Positions 1-7,854 of a stretch of DNA of 15,313 nt are shown here, piece after piece. The notes beneath the pieces were generated by a model. The model was not told the origin of the DNA, searched no databases, and saw nothing but the letters and a program-made list of their open reading frames with translations. Location of the stretch: NCBI RefSeq assembly GCF_000160855.1, contig NZ_GG700752.1:429670-444982 (forward strand), written 5' to 3'. A program made the position numbers and the translations under genes. This DNA is from Lactobacillus helveticus DSM 20075 = CGMCC 1.1877 (GTDB lineage Bacteria; Bacillota; Bacilli; Lactobacillales; Lactobacillaceae). The stretch's first letter is position 1, and every line of letters begins with the position of its first letter.

Positions 1-958
1 TAACATCGATAAGCCAACTATTATTACCTTAAAGAAGAACGCCTACATCTATAATGGCGAAGGCAAGACTAAGAAGAAGCTTGTTAAGAAGGGCAAGACT
101 GTTAAAACTACTGAAGCTAGATACATTGGCACAAAGCTTTACTACAAGATTGGTGACGATCAATTTGTTAAGGCTACTAATGTAGGCAAGGTTAAGGGTA
201 CAGAACTTGATCCAGTCAATGAACCAGATGGTGCAGCAACCGTTAAAGTTCCAGACACTGAAGATGTAAATTCAACTAATGTAACTACTAAGCGTGTTGT
301 TTCACTTTACGATATTAAGGGTCAAAAATACGCTAATAGAACATTTGATGCTGGTATAAGCCAACAAGTTTCTGAATTAAGATACATTGCAACTTCAGTA
401 AACTCAACTCCACAATTGTTTTTCAAGTTAGCTAGTGGTAGAGGCTACTTGAAGTATGATGATGTAACTATGGATGGCAAGATTTTGAATCCAGTTAACA
501 CTCCAGAACAAGCTAAGGCTGATGTTACTGTAGCAACTGCTGCTGATAAGGCTAAGTTGACTCAAAGCATCAATGAAGCAGCTAGTGTTAAGGCTTCAGA
601 ACTTTACAAGCTTTCAAGTTCAAGTGCTAAGGCTGCATATGACAAGGCTATTACTGATGGTGCTATTGTAAACAACAACGCTAGTGCAACTATCGGTCAA
701 GTTAACGAAGCTGAAGGTGCTATTGTCGCTGCTAAGGCTAAGCTTAACGGTGCTAAGATTGCCGTAGCTAACTTTAATAGCTTGACTCCAGATGAAGTAA
801 CTGCAATTGTTAAGGCTGCTGCAAATGCTAATAACGTTCCAGAAAGCGCAATTCAATTCTCAAACAACAACACTACTTTATCAATCGTAACTAATGGTTA
901 CACACAACCATTAAACATTAATGATTACGCTGTTCAAAACTCAGCTATCAATCGTTAA
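1..958 (+). CDS. SLAP-domain surface protein, C-terminal part (5' end outside window)
   Basis: The reading frame is open from base 2 to a TAA at 956-958, giving the last 318 residues of a larger protein. Two SLAP (bacterial surface layer) modules are visible. The first, at about visible residues 7-63, has the typical run ITLKKNAYIYNGEGKTKKK and a YIGTKLYYKIG core. The second, at about 97-160, is more divergent (VVSLYDIKGQKYANRTF). An Ala/Lys-rich helical stretch at about 175-250 resembles a FIVAR module, and the final 68 residues form a segment I do not recognise. SLAP modules anchor proteins to the cell wall of acidophilus-group lactobacilli, so this is most likely exported and wall-bound. 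No signal peptide can be checked because the N-terminus is missing. Its codons are those of a well-expressed gene. A strong terminator follows, so it is transcriptionally separate from prs. Confidence 0.85.
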   Translation, partial: NIDKPTIITLKKNAYIYNGEGKTKKKLVKKGKTVKTTEARYIGTKLYYKIGDDQFVKATNVGKVKGTELDPVNEPDGAATVKVPDTEDVNSTNVTTKRVVSLYDIKGQKYANRTFDAGISQQVSELRYIATSVNSTPQLFFKLASGRGYLKYDDVTMDGKILNPVNTPEQAKADVTVATAADKAKLTQSINEAASVKASELYKLSSSSAKAAYDKAITDGAIVNNNASATIGQVNEAEGAIVAAKAKLNGAKIAVANFNSLTPDEVTAIVKAAANANNVPESAIQFSNNNTTLSIVTNGYTQPLNINDYAVQNSAINR

Positions 959-971
959 TTAAATAAGAAAT

Positions 972-1013
972 AAAATAAGACGTAGCGTCAAAAAATGCTA
1001 CGTCTTATTTTTT
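972..1013 (+). terminator. Rho-independent terminator of the SLAP gene
   Basis: A perfect 15-bp stem (972-986 with 997-1011) has a 10-nt loop and is rich in A upstream and T at its 3' side. It begins 13 bases after the SLAP stop codon. Confidence 0.93.
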
Positions 1014-1097
1014 AGGATATTTTCGTTGTACTAGAAAGTACAAGTATATTCTAACTTTTTTAATGGTGAATAGTTAGTGCTTTTACCGCTTTTTTAC

Positions 1098-1166
1098 TGT
1101 TAAAATGAAAAATCTTGTTATAATTAAAGAGTATGTAGTTCTTTTTGGAATGACTTTTGTTAAAAT
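1098..1166 (+). promoter_or_regulatory. Probable prs promoter region with extended -10 elements
   Basis: TGTTATAAT at 1116-1124 is a perfect TGn extended -10. Two near copies, TGTTAAAAT, lie at 1098-1106 and 1158-1166. No good -35 is visible at 16-18 bases, as is acceptable for extended -10 promoters. Which of the three is used cannot be decided from sequence. Confidence 0.5.
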
Positions 1167-1198
1167 AGAGCTGGTTAATTATTTTTACGGAGGAAATT

Positions 1199-2173
1199 AT
1201 GTCCTATAAAGACGATATGATGATTTTTGCCCTCAACTCAAACGTGCCATTAGCACAAAAGATTGCCGATCGCGTGGGCGTACCACTTTCAAAGTCAAGT
1301 GTTGAACGTTTTAGTGATGGCGAAATTCAAATTAATATTGATGAAACTGTACGTGGTAAAGACGTATACCTTATCCAATCTACCAGTGATCCAGTAAATG
1401 ATAATTTAATGGAACTCTTAATCATGATTGACGCTGTACGTCGTGCTAGTGCCCGTACAATTAACATTGTGATGCCTTACTATGGTTACGCTCGTCAAGA
1501 CCGTAAGACTCGTGCACGTGAACCAATTACTGCTAAGCTTGTTGCTGATATGCTTCAAACTGCAGGTGCAAATCGTATTTTGTCACTTGATTTACATGCA
1601 CCACAAATTCAAGGTTTCTTTGATATTCCAGTTGATAACTTAATGGGTGCTCCACTTCTTGCTGATTACTTCTTACGTAACAACTTAGAAGAAGGCGCAG
1701 TTGTTGTTTCACCTGATCACGGTGGTGTTAACCGTGCTAGAAAGCTTGCTGAATTCTTAGATTGTCCTATCGCAATTGTTGATAAGCGTCGTCCTAAGGC
1801 TAATGTTGCCGAAGTTATGAATATTATTGATGATGTTAAGGGTAAGCGTGCAATTATCATTGATGACATGATTGATACCGCTGGTACTATTACTTTAGCA
1901 GCCCAAGCATTAATCGATGCAGGTGCAACTGAAGTTTATGCTAGTGCAACTCATGCCGTTCTTTCTGGTCCAGCTATCAAGAGATTGAATGATTCACCAA
2001 TTAAGAACTTAGTTCTTACTGACTCAATTAATCAACCAGCTGAAAAGAAGCTTGATAAGATGCTTCTAGTATCAGTGGGTCCACTTATGGGGGATGCTAT
2101 TAAGTGCATTCAAGAACATAAGGCACTTAGTCCATTATTTAATACTAGATACGAAGCAGACAAGAACAAGTAA
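1199..2173 (+). CDS. prs: Ribose-phosphate pyrophosphokinase (PRPP synthase)
   Basis: The 324-residue product matches the usual length of class I PRPP synthase, which makes 5-phosphoribosyl 1-diphosphate from ribose 5-phosphate and ATP in the cytoplasm. It shows the ATP-site motif [11 protein letters not shown] (93-103), the [10 protein letters not shown] segment (106-115), the [11 protein letters not shown] motif (131-141), the flexible-loop KRRP (196-199) and the PRPP-binding loop [12 protein letters not shown] (219-230). The ATG at 1199 is preceded by GGAGG at 1189-1193, five bases upstream. It stands alone between two terminators. PRPP feeds purine, pyrimidine, NAD, His and Trp synthesis, and also the xanthine phosphoribosyltransferase encoded further right in this window. 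The gene looks intact, with no unusual residues noticed. Confidence 0.97.
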   Translation: MSYKDDMMIFALNSNVPLAQKIADRVGVPLSKSSVERFSDGEIQINIDETVRGKDVYLIQSTSDPVNDNLMELLIMIDAVRRASARTINIVMPYYGYARQDRKTRAREPITAKLVADMLQTAGANRILSLDLHAPQIQGFFDIPVDNLMGAPLLADYFLRNNLEEGAVVVSPDHGGVNRARKLAEFLDCPIAIVDKRRPKANVAEVMNIIDDVKGKRAIIIDDMIDTAGTITLAAQALIDAGATEVYASATHAVLSGPAIKRLNDSPIKNLVLTDSINQPAEKKLDKMLLVSVGPLMGDAIKCIQEHKALSPLFNTRYEADKNK

Positions 2174-2193
2174 ACGATATTTTTTAATTAAGC

Positions 2194-2224
2194 AAAAGAG
2201 CACCTATGTTATTAGGTGCTTTTT
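2194..2224 (+). terminator. Rho-independent terminator of prs
   Basis: The stem AGCACCTA (2199-2206) pairs with TAGGTGCT (2213-2220). It is extended by A-T pairs and a G-T pair below and followed by a short T run. It lies 25 bases after the prs stop. The broken ROK gene begins directly behind it and has no clear promoter of its own. Confidence 0.85.
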
Positions 2225-2238
2225 GTATGGGGGAGTAT

Positions 2239-3155
2239 ATGACACAGTATTTAACTTTCGATATTGGTGGTACTAATTTGAAGTATGCCTTAATCGATGA
2301 AGAAGGAAAAATTTTTGAAAAAGATAGGGTAGAAACAAACACAGAAAGTCTTGAGGCTTTCATGCAATCGATCTATCAAGTTGCAGATAAATATCAAGGA
2401 AAATATCGGGGCATCGCTGTTTGTGCGCCAGGTAAGATTGATACTGAGCATAAAATTATTTATTTTGGTGGGGCTCTGCCATTCCTTGATGGTTTAAATT
2501 TACAAGAAACTTTAGGTGAAAAATATAAGGTACCAGTTAGCGTAGAAAATGATGGCAAAGCTGCTGCTTTAGCAGAGCAATGGCATGGTGAATTGCAGGA
2601 TATAGATGATGGGGTGCGATTACCCTTGGAACCGGCATTGGTGGCGGAATAGTAGTTAATCATCGAGTAGTTCATGGTTGGAAATTTCAAGCCGGAGAGC
2701 TTAGCTGGATGATTACCAATGCTGGAATAGGCACTAAGAATATGGCGGCATATACTGGATATACATGTTCGGCAGTAAATATGATTAAAAAAGTTAATTT
2801 GGCGCTGGGCAATGTTACTAATGTAGATGATGGGGTCGCAGCCTTTAAAGCAATTAATGAAGAAGATTTGCGTGCATTAGCAATATTTAAACGTTATTGT
2901 CGCAATGTTGCCATTATGATCATTAATATTCAAACCGTAGTTAATGCTTCAAAATTTGTAATTGGTGGAGATATTAGTGCGTAGCCAGTACTGATTGAAG
3001 AAATTGATAATCAATTGCATAAAATCTTAGAAAACAATCTAATGATCGGTAAACAAATGATTGATCCACCGGTGGTCGCCGCAAAATATGGCAATGACGC
3101 TAACTTATATGGGGCTTTATATGCGCTGCTGCTTGAGTTAAAAGAAAAAGAGTAA
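2239..3155 (+). pseudogene. ROK-family sugar kinase (glucokinase/fructokinase-like), broken
   Basis: The gene starts at ATG 2239 behind GGGGGAG. The first frame encodes the ROK N-terminus with the phosphate-binding motif FDIGGTNLKYALID (residues 6-19) and the SVENDGKAAALAE segment, then runs into a stop at 2650-2652. From the G run at 2611-2614 onward, the frame two bases later continues the family sequence exactly, with GAITLGTGIGGGIVV and AGELSWM. One missing G in that run restores the frame. A second lesion is the in-frame TAG at 2982-2984 inside GGDISA-stop-PVLIEEI, where Gln is expected (CAG to TAG). The frame then stays open to TAA 3153-3155. Repaired, the product would be about 305 residues, normal for ROK kinases. 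The Cys-rich zinc motif of classical ROK glucokinases is not seen, so substrate cannot be assigned. Expression would rely on read-through from prs. Confidence 0.9.
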
Positions 3156-3158
3156 ACA

Positions 3159-3189
3159 AAAATGGGCTAATTATTAACTAGTCCATTTT
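3159..3189. terminator. Bidirectional terminator between convergent genes
   Basis: An 11-bp stem (3159-3169 with 3179-3189, one G-T pair) closes a 9-nt loop and is A-rich on one side and T-rich on the other. It lies just after the ROK pseudogene stop and 13 bases beyond the end of the minus-strand small ORF, so it may serve both strands. Confidence 0.7.
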
Positions 3190-3201
3190 CATTAATTAAA
3201 T

Positions 3202-3476
3202 TTATTCATTTTTGGATAAAGCTTTAGCAATACTTACGCTGGCTGCAGCTATGCTAACAACCATTGCAGTCTTGCATCCTGTCTTTACAACTTCTTTAAC
3301 TAAATCCTTATTGTCATGAATGAAATCAAATGACAACTTAGTATAATCCATGCAATAACCATGAATAGTATTCATTAAGTCTTTGACTTGTCTGTAGCCG
3401 CTCTTTTCTACATGTTCAATCTCATCTTCAGGATTAATTTGAGTTCTTATGTTTTTGTTTAGTCTTCGTTGTTCAT
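3202..3476 (-). pseudogene. Small hypothetical ORF, frameshifted in its first codons
   Basis: On the minus strand a good ribosome site AAAGAGG (3491-3485) sits eight bases before ATG 3476-3474, but that frame stops after five codons (MNNED). The next frame is open from there to TAA 3204-3202. It reads on as LNKNIRTQINPEDEIEHV, then a segment containing GYCMDYTKLSFDFIHD, and ends in an Ala/Ser-rich stretch AMVVSIAAASVSIAKALSKN. Adding one base near codon 5 would join them into a protein of about 90 residues. The only in-frame ATG left is at 3375-3373 (57 residues), without an obvious ribosome site. It follows the HD-domain gene by 27 bases on the same strand and would be co-transcribed. I do not recognise the family. 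The C-terminal 25 residues are hydrophobic enough for a weak membrane segment. Confidence 0.5.
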
Positions 3477-3503
3477 AGCAAATACCTCTTTCTATAAGTC
3501 TAT

Positions 3504-4868
3504 TTACTTCTTACGAGGCTTTCTTAAGTATCTTAACGCTCCATTTTTAACGTATTTTTGGAATTGCTCGTAAAGAGGATCAAAAATTTGTGGTTGATCC
3601 TCATCGTGAGACAGCATGGTCTTAGGGAAGAAGAAGCGTTCATCACCTTGGAAAGTACCATTTAATGCCCGAACTAAAGGACTAAGCTGTGACAACTCTA
3701 TCAAGCTGCCATCATCTTGCATGATTTCAATTTGACTATTGGCATTTTTGCCTGAAGGCTTATAAGCATCATAAGGTTCGTCAAAAGCAGAGTTAGTAGC
3801 AGTGTAGTAATCAGGGTTGAAGCCCGTTTGCTTAATGATGTTTCTAAGTTTAGGCAATAAATTCTTAGTTTCTTCATCAATTCTTACACTGGCAAAAGGC
3901 TTTCTGTATAAATATCTCTTGGCCAAATCTGATAAAATGGGATCTTGTGCTTCGGTCCATATTAAGAAGTTGGTTTCCATCACACCATCATCTAAGTTAA
4001 GGTAATCATCAAGAGTCCAATTTCCTTCCAAAAAGCTGGCTAAGCTAGAAGTAACTTTTAAATTGCCTTTCTTATAAATATCTTTTGCACGTTCAAGCAG
4101 ATGCTGCAATATAACTTCCATAGAACGTCCTACACGGTGGAAGTAAACTTGTTGGTACATTTGATAGCGTGAAACTATATAATCTTCAACGGCGTGCATT
4201 CCGTTATTGGTAAAGCAGATTCCGTTTTGATAAGGTCTAATAACACGTAAAATGCGGGATAAATCAAATCGACCATAGTTAACGCCTGTAAAGTATGCGT
4301 CTCGTTGCAAATAGTCCATTCTGTCCGCATCAGCTTGACTAGAGATCATCTTAACTACTTGTGGGTTAGGATAAGTTTTAGCAATAACGCTAGCTACTAA
4401 TTCAGGGAAATTAGGTGCAACCTGTTTTAAAGCTTTGTTGATTTCGGTATTAGGATCCGTAATGATTTTTTGACCGATCTTTTCATGATTAGTATTAAAA
4501 AGATGCTCAAAAGTATGTGAATATGGGCCATGACCAATGTCATGGAGCAAGCCGGCACATTCAACTAATAAACGATTGTCGTCGTTCCATAACCCATCCC
4601 CCGGTGTGATAGAAGGATATTTTTTGGCAAAAATATCACAGATTCTTCTAGTAAGTTCATACACACCTAGATTATGTTCGAATCGGGTATGAGTAGCACC
4701 AGGGAAAACATAGCTGACAGGTCCTAGCTGCTTAATTCTGCGCATGCGTTGGAATTCTTTAGATTTAAAAACATCTAGAACAACTTTGTCTTCGATATGA
4801 ATATAGCCGTGTACTGGATCACGGAGTACAACTTCTTGTTTTAATTTTTTACTTTGAAATCTTGCCAT
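3504..4868 (-). CDS. HD-domain phosphohydrolase (dGTPase/YwfO-like dNTPase)
   Basis: The product is 454 residues from ATG 4868, which has GGTGG five bases upstream. A TTG twelve bases further up is a less likely start. The HD superfamily metal ligands are present: His65 in TRFEHNLG, His109-Asp110 in LLHDIGHGPYSH and Asp182 in SSQADADRMDYLQRD. The N-terminal DPVHGYIHI and the FQRMRRIKQLG segment are typical of the YwfO/EF1143-type branch of the dGTP triphosphohydrolase family. Members of that branch hydrolyse dNTPs to nucleosides and triphosphate, and at least one is activated by dGTP. A nucleotide-pool role fits the pyrG, prs and xpt neighbours, but the exact substrate is inference. It diverges from the ywiB-like gene and is followed by the small frameshifted ORF. 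Confidence 0.85.
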   Translation of the reverse strand: MARFQSKKLKQEVVLRDPVHGYIHIEDKVVLDVFKSKEFQRMRRIKQLGPVSYVFPGATHTRFEHNLGVYELTRRICDIFAKKYPSITPGDGLWNDDNRLLVECAGLLHDIGHGPYSHTFEHLFNTNHEKIGQKIITDPNTEINKALKQVAPNFPELVASVIAKTYPNPQVVKMISSQADADRMDYLQRDAYFTGVNYGRFDLSRILRVIRPYQNGICFTNNGMHAVEDYIVSRYQMYQQVYFHRVGRSMEVILQHLLERAKDIYKKGNLKVTSSLASFLEGNWTLDDYLNLDDGVMETNFLIWTEAQDPILSDLAKRYLYRKPFASVRIDEETKNLLPKLRNIIKQTGFNPDYYTATNSAFDEPYDAYKPSGKNANSQIEIMQDDGSLIELSQLSPLVRALNGTFQGDERFFFPKTMLSHDEDQPQIFDPLYEQFQKYVKNGALRYLRKPRKK

Positions 4869-4902
4869 AAAAACCACCAAGCTTGATAATTTAATTTTTA
4901 GA

Positions 4903-4949
4903 ATTATATACTAAAATAGATTGTAACCACATAAAATTATAGCAAATAT
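4903..4949. promoter_or_regulatory. Divergent promoter region between HD gene and ywiB-like gene
   Basis: A consensus TATAAT lies on the minus strand (4908-4903), 34 bases before the HD gene start. On the plus strand TTGTAA (4921-4926) lies 17 bases before a weak -10 (AAATAT, 4944-4949). The -10 for the HD gene is convincing. The plus-strand promoter is tentative. Confidence 0.4.
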
Positions 4950-4981
4950 ATACGCAGGGTGTTCAGGAAAGGGATGAGGAC

Positions 4982-5383
4982 ATGGCAGCAATTACGATTA
5001 ATTTGACTAGCAAAATTACACAAGATGATGAAACTGAAACTTTTACTAAAGTAGCTCCAGGTCAGTTAGAAGAAAATAATGGAGTAATTCGTGTGTCTTA
5101 TAAAGAAGATGATACTATTCCTGTTAAAATGTTGCTGAAAGAGGACGAACTCATAATTCGGCGCGGAGTAGATAGTAGTAATTACTCTTTAATGAAATTT
5201 GTTCCTGGTGAAAAGGCTAATTGCCGCTATGTTGTTGAAGGGCGACAAATGGATATGACCAGTGTGACAAATTTGCTTGAATATGAAGAGCAAGCAAGTT
5301 CACATCAACTTCGGCTTGAATATGACCTCTTTAATGGACTATACTTAATAGGTAACTATGCAGTCACGTTGATTTTTACTTAA
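4982..5383 (+). CDS. DUF1934 family protein (YwiB-like, calycin-type beta-barrel)
   Basis: This 133-residue soluble protein is mostly alternating beta-strand pattern, for example ITINLTSKITQDDE at the start and LRLEYDLFNGLYLIGNYAVT near the end, with LLKEDELIIRRG in the middle. Length, strand pattern and position just upstream of rpoE match the YwiB/DUF1934 family, whose biochemical role is unknown. ATG 4982 is served by AAGGG at 4969-4973, eight bases upstream. The GAGGA at 4976-4980 is too close to be useful. The rpoE promoter overlaps its last codons. Read-through into rpoE is also possible because no terminator separates them. Confidence 0.75.
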   Translation: MAAITINLTSKITQDDETETFTKVAPGQLEENNGVIRVSYKEDDTIPVKMLLKEDELIIRRGVDSSNYSLMKFVPGEKANCRYVVEGRQMDMTSVTNLLEYEEQASSHQLRLEYDLFNGLYLIGNYAVTLIFT

Positions 5384-5397
5384 ACGCCTAGTAGAAT
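5369..5397 (+). promoter_or_regulatory. Sigma-A-type promoter for rpoE
   Basis: TTGATT (5369-5374) is followed after exactly 17 bases by TAGAAT (5392-5397). It overlaps the end of the upstream coding region and lies 33 bases before the rpoE start. Confidence 0.65.
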
Positions 5398-5429
5398 AGT
5401 AAAGATTGTAAAAGAGAGGACGTACAGCT

Positions 5430-5987
5430 GTGGGATTAGATAAATTTAAAGACAAAAACCGCGATGAATTATCAATGATCGAAGTTGCACAAGCAATTTT
5501 GGAAGATAATGGTAAGAGAATGGCATTTGCTGATATTGTTAATGCCGTACAAAAATACTTGAATAAGAGTGACGAAGAAATTCGTGAATGTTTACCACAA
5601 TTTTATACAGATATGAATACTGATGGTGAATTTATCTCTATGGGTGAAAATGTATGGGCACTTCGTACTTGGTTCCCATATGAATCAGTTGACGAAGAAG
5701 TTAACCACCCAGAAGATGAAGAAGAAGACGATGCACGTAATTACCATAAGAAGGTTAACGCATTCTTAGCAAGCGCAACTGGTGATGATGACATCATTAT
5801 TGACTACGATAATGATGATCCAGAAGACGATGATTTAGACGCTACTGCTGACGATAGCAATGACGATTATGGTGATGATGATTCTGAATATGACGAAGAC
5901 AATGACGATACTGATGATGTATTGCCAGACGGAATTGAAGGTCAATTATCACAATTAAACGATGATGATGACGAAGAAGATAATTAA
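5430..5987 (+). CDS. rpoE: DNA-directed RNA polymerase delta subunit
   Basis: The 185-residue product has the two-part build of the Firmicute delta subunit. The N-terminal HARE-HTH fold spans about residues 8-85 (ELSMIEVAQAILEDNG, then MAFADIVNAVQKYL, ending in GENVWALRTWFPYES). A long, almost purely Asp/Glu tail follows, from about residue 90 to the end (DDDDEEDN). Delta binds core RNA polymerase, speeds its recycling and raises its sensitivity to the concentration of the initiating nucleotide. The start is GTG 5430, with AGGA at 5417-5420 nine bases upstream. It has a promoter of its own, and no terminator lies between it and the pyrG leader. Any rpoE read-through transcript must therefore pass the pyrG attenuator. 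Delta next to pyrG is a conserved Firmicute arrangement. Confidence 0.95.
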   Translation: MGLDKFKDKNRDELSMIEVAQAILEDNGKRMAFADIVNAVQKYLNKSDEEIRECLPQFYTDMNTDGEFISMGENVWALRTWFPYESVDEEVNHPEDEEEDDARNYHKKVNAFLASATGDDDIIIDYDNDDPEDDDLDATADDSNDDYGDDDSEYDEDNDDTDDVLPDGIEGQLSQLNDDDDEEDN

Positions 5988-5992
5988 TTTGC

Positions 5993-6021
5993 TTGACTTA
6001 AGAGGACAAAGCAGATAGTAT
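5993..6021 (+). promoter_or_regulatory. Sigma-A-type promoter for pyrG
   Basis: TTGACT (5993-5998) and TAGTAT (6016-6021) are separated by exactly 17 bases. They are followed at the right distance by GGTGGGC, so initiation at the GGGC at 6029-6032 is expected. Confidence 0.8.
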
Positions 6022-6028
6022 TTTTGGT

Positions 6029-6073
6029 GGGCACCCTATGTGCGTTTAGCTCCCTAACAAGGGGGGCTTTTTT
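6029..6073 (+). promoter_or_regulatory. pyrG leader: GGGC start site plus CTP-responsive attenuator
   Basis: The predicted transcript begins GGGCACC. About 20 bases downstream is a terminator: AGCTCCCT (6048-6055) pairs with GGGGGGCT (6061-6068) around the loop AACAA, followed by six Ts (6068-6073). In B. subtilis pyrG, scarce CTP stalls polymerase at the first C and extra Gs are added to the 5' end. That poly-G then pairs with the pyrimidine-rich 5' arm of the terminator and blocks it. Every required element is here: GGG followed by C at the start site, a CUCCCU 5' arm and a short leader. The mechanism in this organism is inferred from that match. Confidence 0.8.
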
Positions 6074-6105
6074 GTTTAAAGGATAAGTTAAAAAGGAGCA
6101 AATAA

Positions 6106-7725
6106 ATGACAAAATACATTTTCGTAACTGGCGGTGTCGTATCTTCACTTGGTAAGGGTATTACTGCATCAAGTTTAGGTCGACTTCTTAAAAATCGTGG
6201 CTTAAAAGTAACCATGCAAAAGTTTGACCCATATATTAACATTGATCCGGGTACAATGAGCCCTTACCAACACGGTGAAGTTTATGTTACCGAGGATGGT
6301 ACAGAAGCTGACCTTGACTTAGGTCACTATGAAAGAATCGTTGATGTTAGAACCAGTAAGTATTCTAATGTAACTACTGGTAAGATTTATCAAGAAGTTC
6401 TTGAAAAAGAACGGCGTGGTGACTACAACGGTGCTACTGTACAAGTAATTCCACATATTACTGATATGATCAAGAAGAAGATCATGCGTGCAGCACTCAC
6501 CACTGATTCAGATGTAATTATTTCTGAAATTGGTGGTACTGTTGGTGATATGGAATCAACTCCATTCATGGAAGCAATTCGTCAAATGCGTCGTGAAGTT
6601 GGTGAAGAAAATGTAATGTACATTCACTGTACTTTAGTTCCACTTCTTCATGCAGCTCATGAAATGAAGACTAAGCCAACTCAACATTCAGTTGCTGAAC
6701 TTCGCAGTATCGGTATTCAACCTAATATGCTTGTTCTTCGTGCTGAACAACCAATTGATCAAGAACACAAGAATAAGATTTCAACTTTTACTGATGTTCC
6801 TGTTGATCGAATCATTGAATCTATTGATGCTCCTTCATTATTCGATGTGCCTTTGGCATTCCAAAAGCAAGGCATGGACCAAAAGGTTTGTGACTTCTTG
6901 CATATTGACAGTCCAAAGCCTGAAGCAGATATGGAAGCTTGGAAGAAGCTTGATGATCGTGCTAAGAACTTAAAGCACCACACTAAGATTACTTTGGTTG
7001 GTAAGTATGTAGAACTTGAAGATGCTTATATTTCAGTAACTGATGCTTTGCAACATGCTGGTTACCTTTACAACACCAAGATTGATGTAGATAAGGTTCA
7101 AGCAGAAGATATCACTGAAGACAACATCGCTAAGATCATGGAAGGTTCAGATGGTTTAATCGTACCTGGTGGTTTTGGTACTCGTGGTCTTGAAGGCATG
7201 ATTACTGCTATCAAGTATGCTCGTGAAAATGATATTCCATTCTTGGGTATTTGTTTGGGTATGCAAATGGCAAGTGTAGAATTTGCACGTGACATCTTAA
7301 ATCTTGAAGATGCTAATACTACTGAAGCAGAACCACATTGCAAGAACAATATTATTGATATTATGGCTGATAAGCGTGATGAAGAAAATATTGGTGGTAC
7401 TTTGCGTTTAGGTCTTTACCCAGCTGCTCTTAAGAAGGGTACTAAGACTCGCGAGGCTTATGGCGATCAAGATGTGATTCAAGAACGTCACCGTCACCGC
7501 TTCGAATTTAACAACAAATACCGTGAAGCTTTTGAAAAGGCTGGTATGGTATTCTCAGGTGTATCACCAGATAATCATTTGGTTGAAATTATTGAATTGC
7601 CAAAGAAGAAGTTCTTTATTGCAGCTCAATATCACCCAGAATTTTTGAGTCGTCCACAACGTCCAGAAGGATTGTTTAAGTCATTTATTGGTGCAGCTAG
7701 TGGACTTCCAGAACAAGAATTTTAA
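6106..7725 (+). CDS. pyrG: CTP synthase
   Basis: The 539-residue product is full length. It converts UTP to CTP using ATP and glutamine, in the cytoplasm. The N-terminal synthetase domain (about 1-267) opens with [20 protein letters not shown], carrying the P-loop-like nucleotide site. It has the metal-binding [11 protein letters not shown] segment (Asp71) and the [11 protein letters not shown] motif. The C-terminal class I glutamine amidotransferase domain (about 295-530) has the catalytic Cys383 in [10 protein letters not shown], with His510 and Glu512 in [12 protein letters not shown]. The ATG at 6106 has GGAG at 6095-6098, seven bases upstream. The gene has its own promoter and attenuator and its own terminator. 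It appears intact and codon-optimised. Confidence 0.98.
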   Translation: MTKYIFVTGGVVSSLGKGITASSLGRLLKNRGLKVTMQKFDPYINIDPGTMSPYQHGEVYVTEDGTEADLDLGHYERIVDVRTSKYSNVTTGKIYQEVLEKERRGDYNGATVQVIPHITDMIKKKIMRAALTTDSDVIISEIGGTVGDMESTPFMEAIRQMRREVGEENVMYIHCTLVPLLHAAHEMKTKPTQHSVAELRSIGIQPNMLVLRAEQPIDQEHKNKISTFTDVPVDRIIESIDAPSLFDVPLAFQKQGMDQKVCDFLHIDSPKPEADMEAWKKLDDRAKNLKHHTKITLVGKYVELEDAYISVTDALQHAGYLYNTKIDVDKVQAEDITEDNIAKIMEGSDGLIVPGGFGTRGLEGMITAIKYARENDIPFLGICLGMQMASVEFARDILNLEDANTTEAEPHCKNNIIDIMADKRDEENIGGTLRLGLYPAALKKGTKTREAYGDQDVIQERHRHRFEFNNKYREAFEKAGMVFSGVSPDNHLVEIIELPKKKFFIAAQYHPEFLSRPQRPEGLFKSFIGAASGLPEQEF

Positions 7726-7757
7726 AAATAATTACTTGAATTATACAAAATCTTAAG

Positions 7758-7794
7758 AAAACAAGAGTTGAGAGACCTCGGCTCTTGTTTTTTT
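7758..7794 (+). terminator. Rho-independent terminator of pyrG
   Basis: A 15-bp stem (7758-7772 with 7777-7791, two G-T pairs) has a 4-nt loop and ends in a run of seven Ts. It starts 33 bases after the pyrG stop. Confidence 0.92.
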
Positions 7795-7854
7795 CTCAAA
7801 TATCCTTTAACATTATTATGATTAATTGAAAGTAAAAGAAAAGGATTTTCGCCA

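Noticed and set aside
2709..2984. Independent 91-residue ORF
   Set aside because: It is the middle of the ROK kinase read between the frameshift and the TAG, with family sequence continuing on both sides.
4869..4880. Upstream TTG start adding four residues to the HD-domain protein
   Set aside because: GGTGG is correctly placed for ATG 4868 and overlaps the TTG region, so the later ATG is preferred.
5700..5985. Low-complexity acidic repeat in rpoE as an abnormal expansion
   Set aside because: A long Asp/Glu tail is normal for delta subunits.
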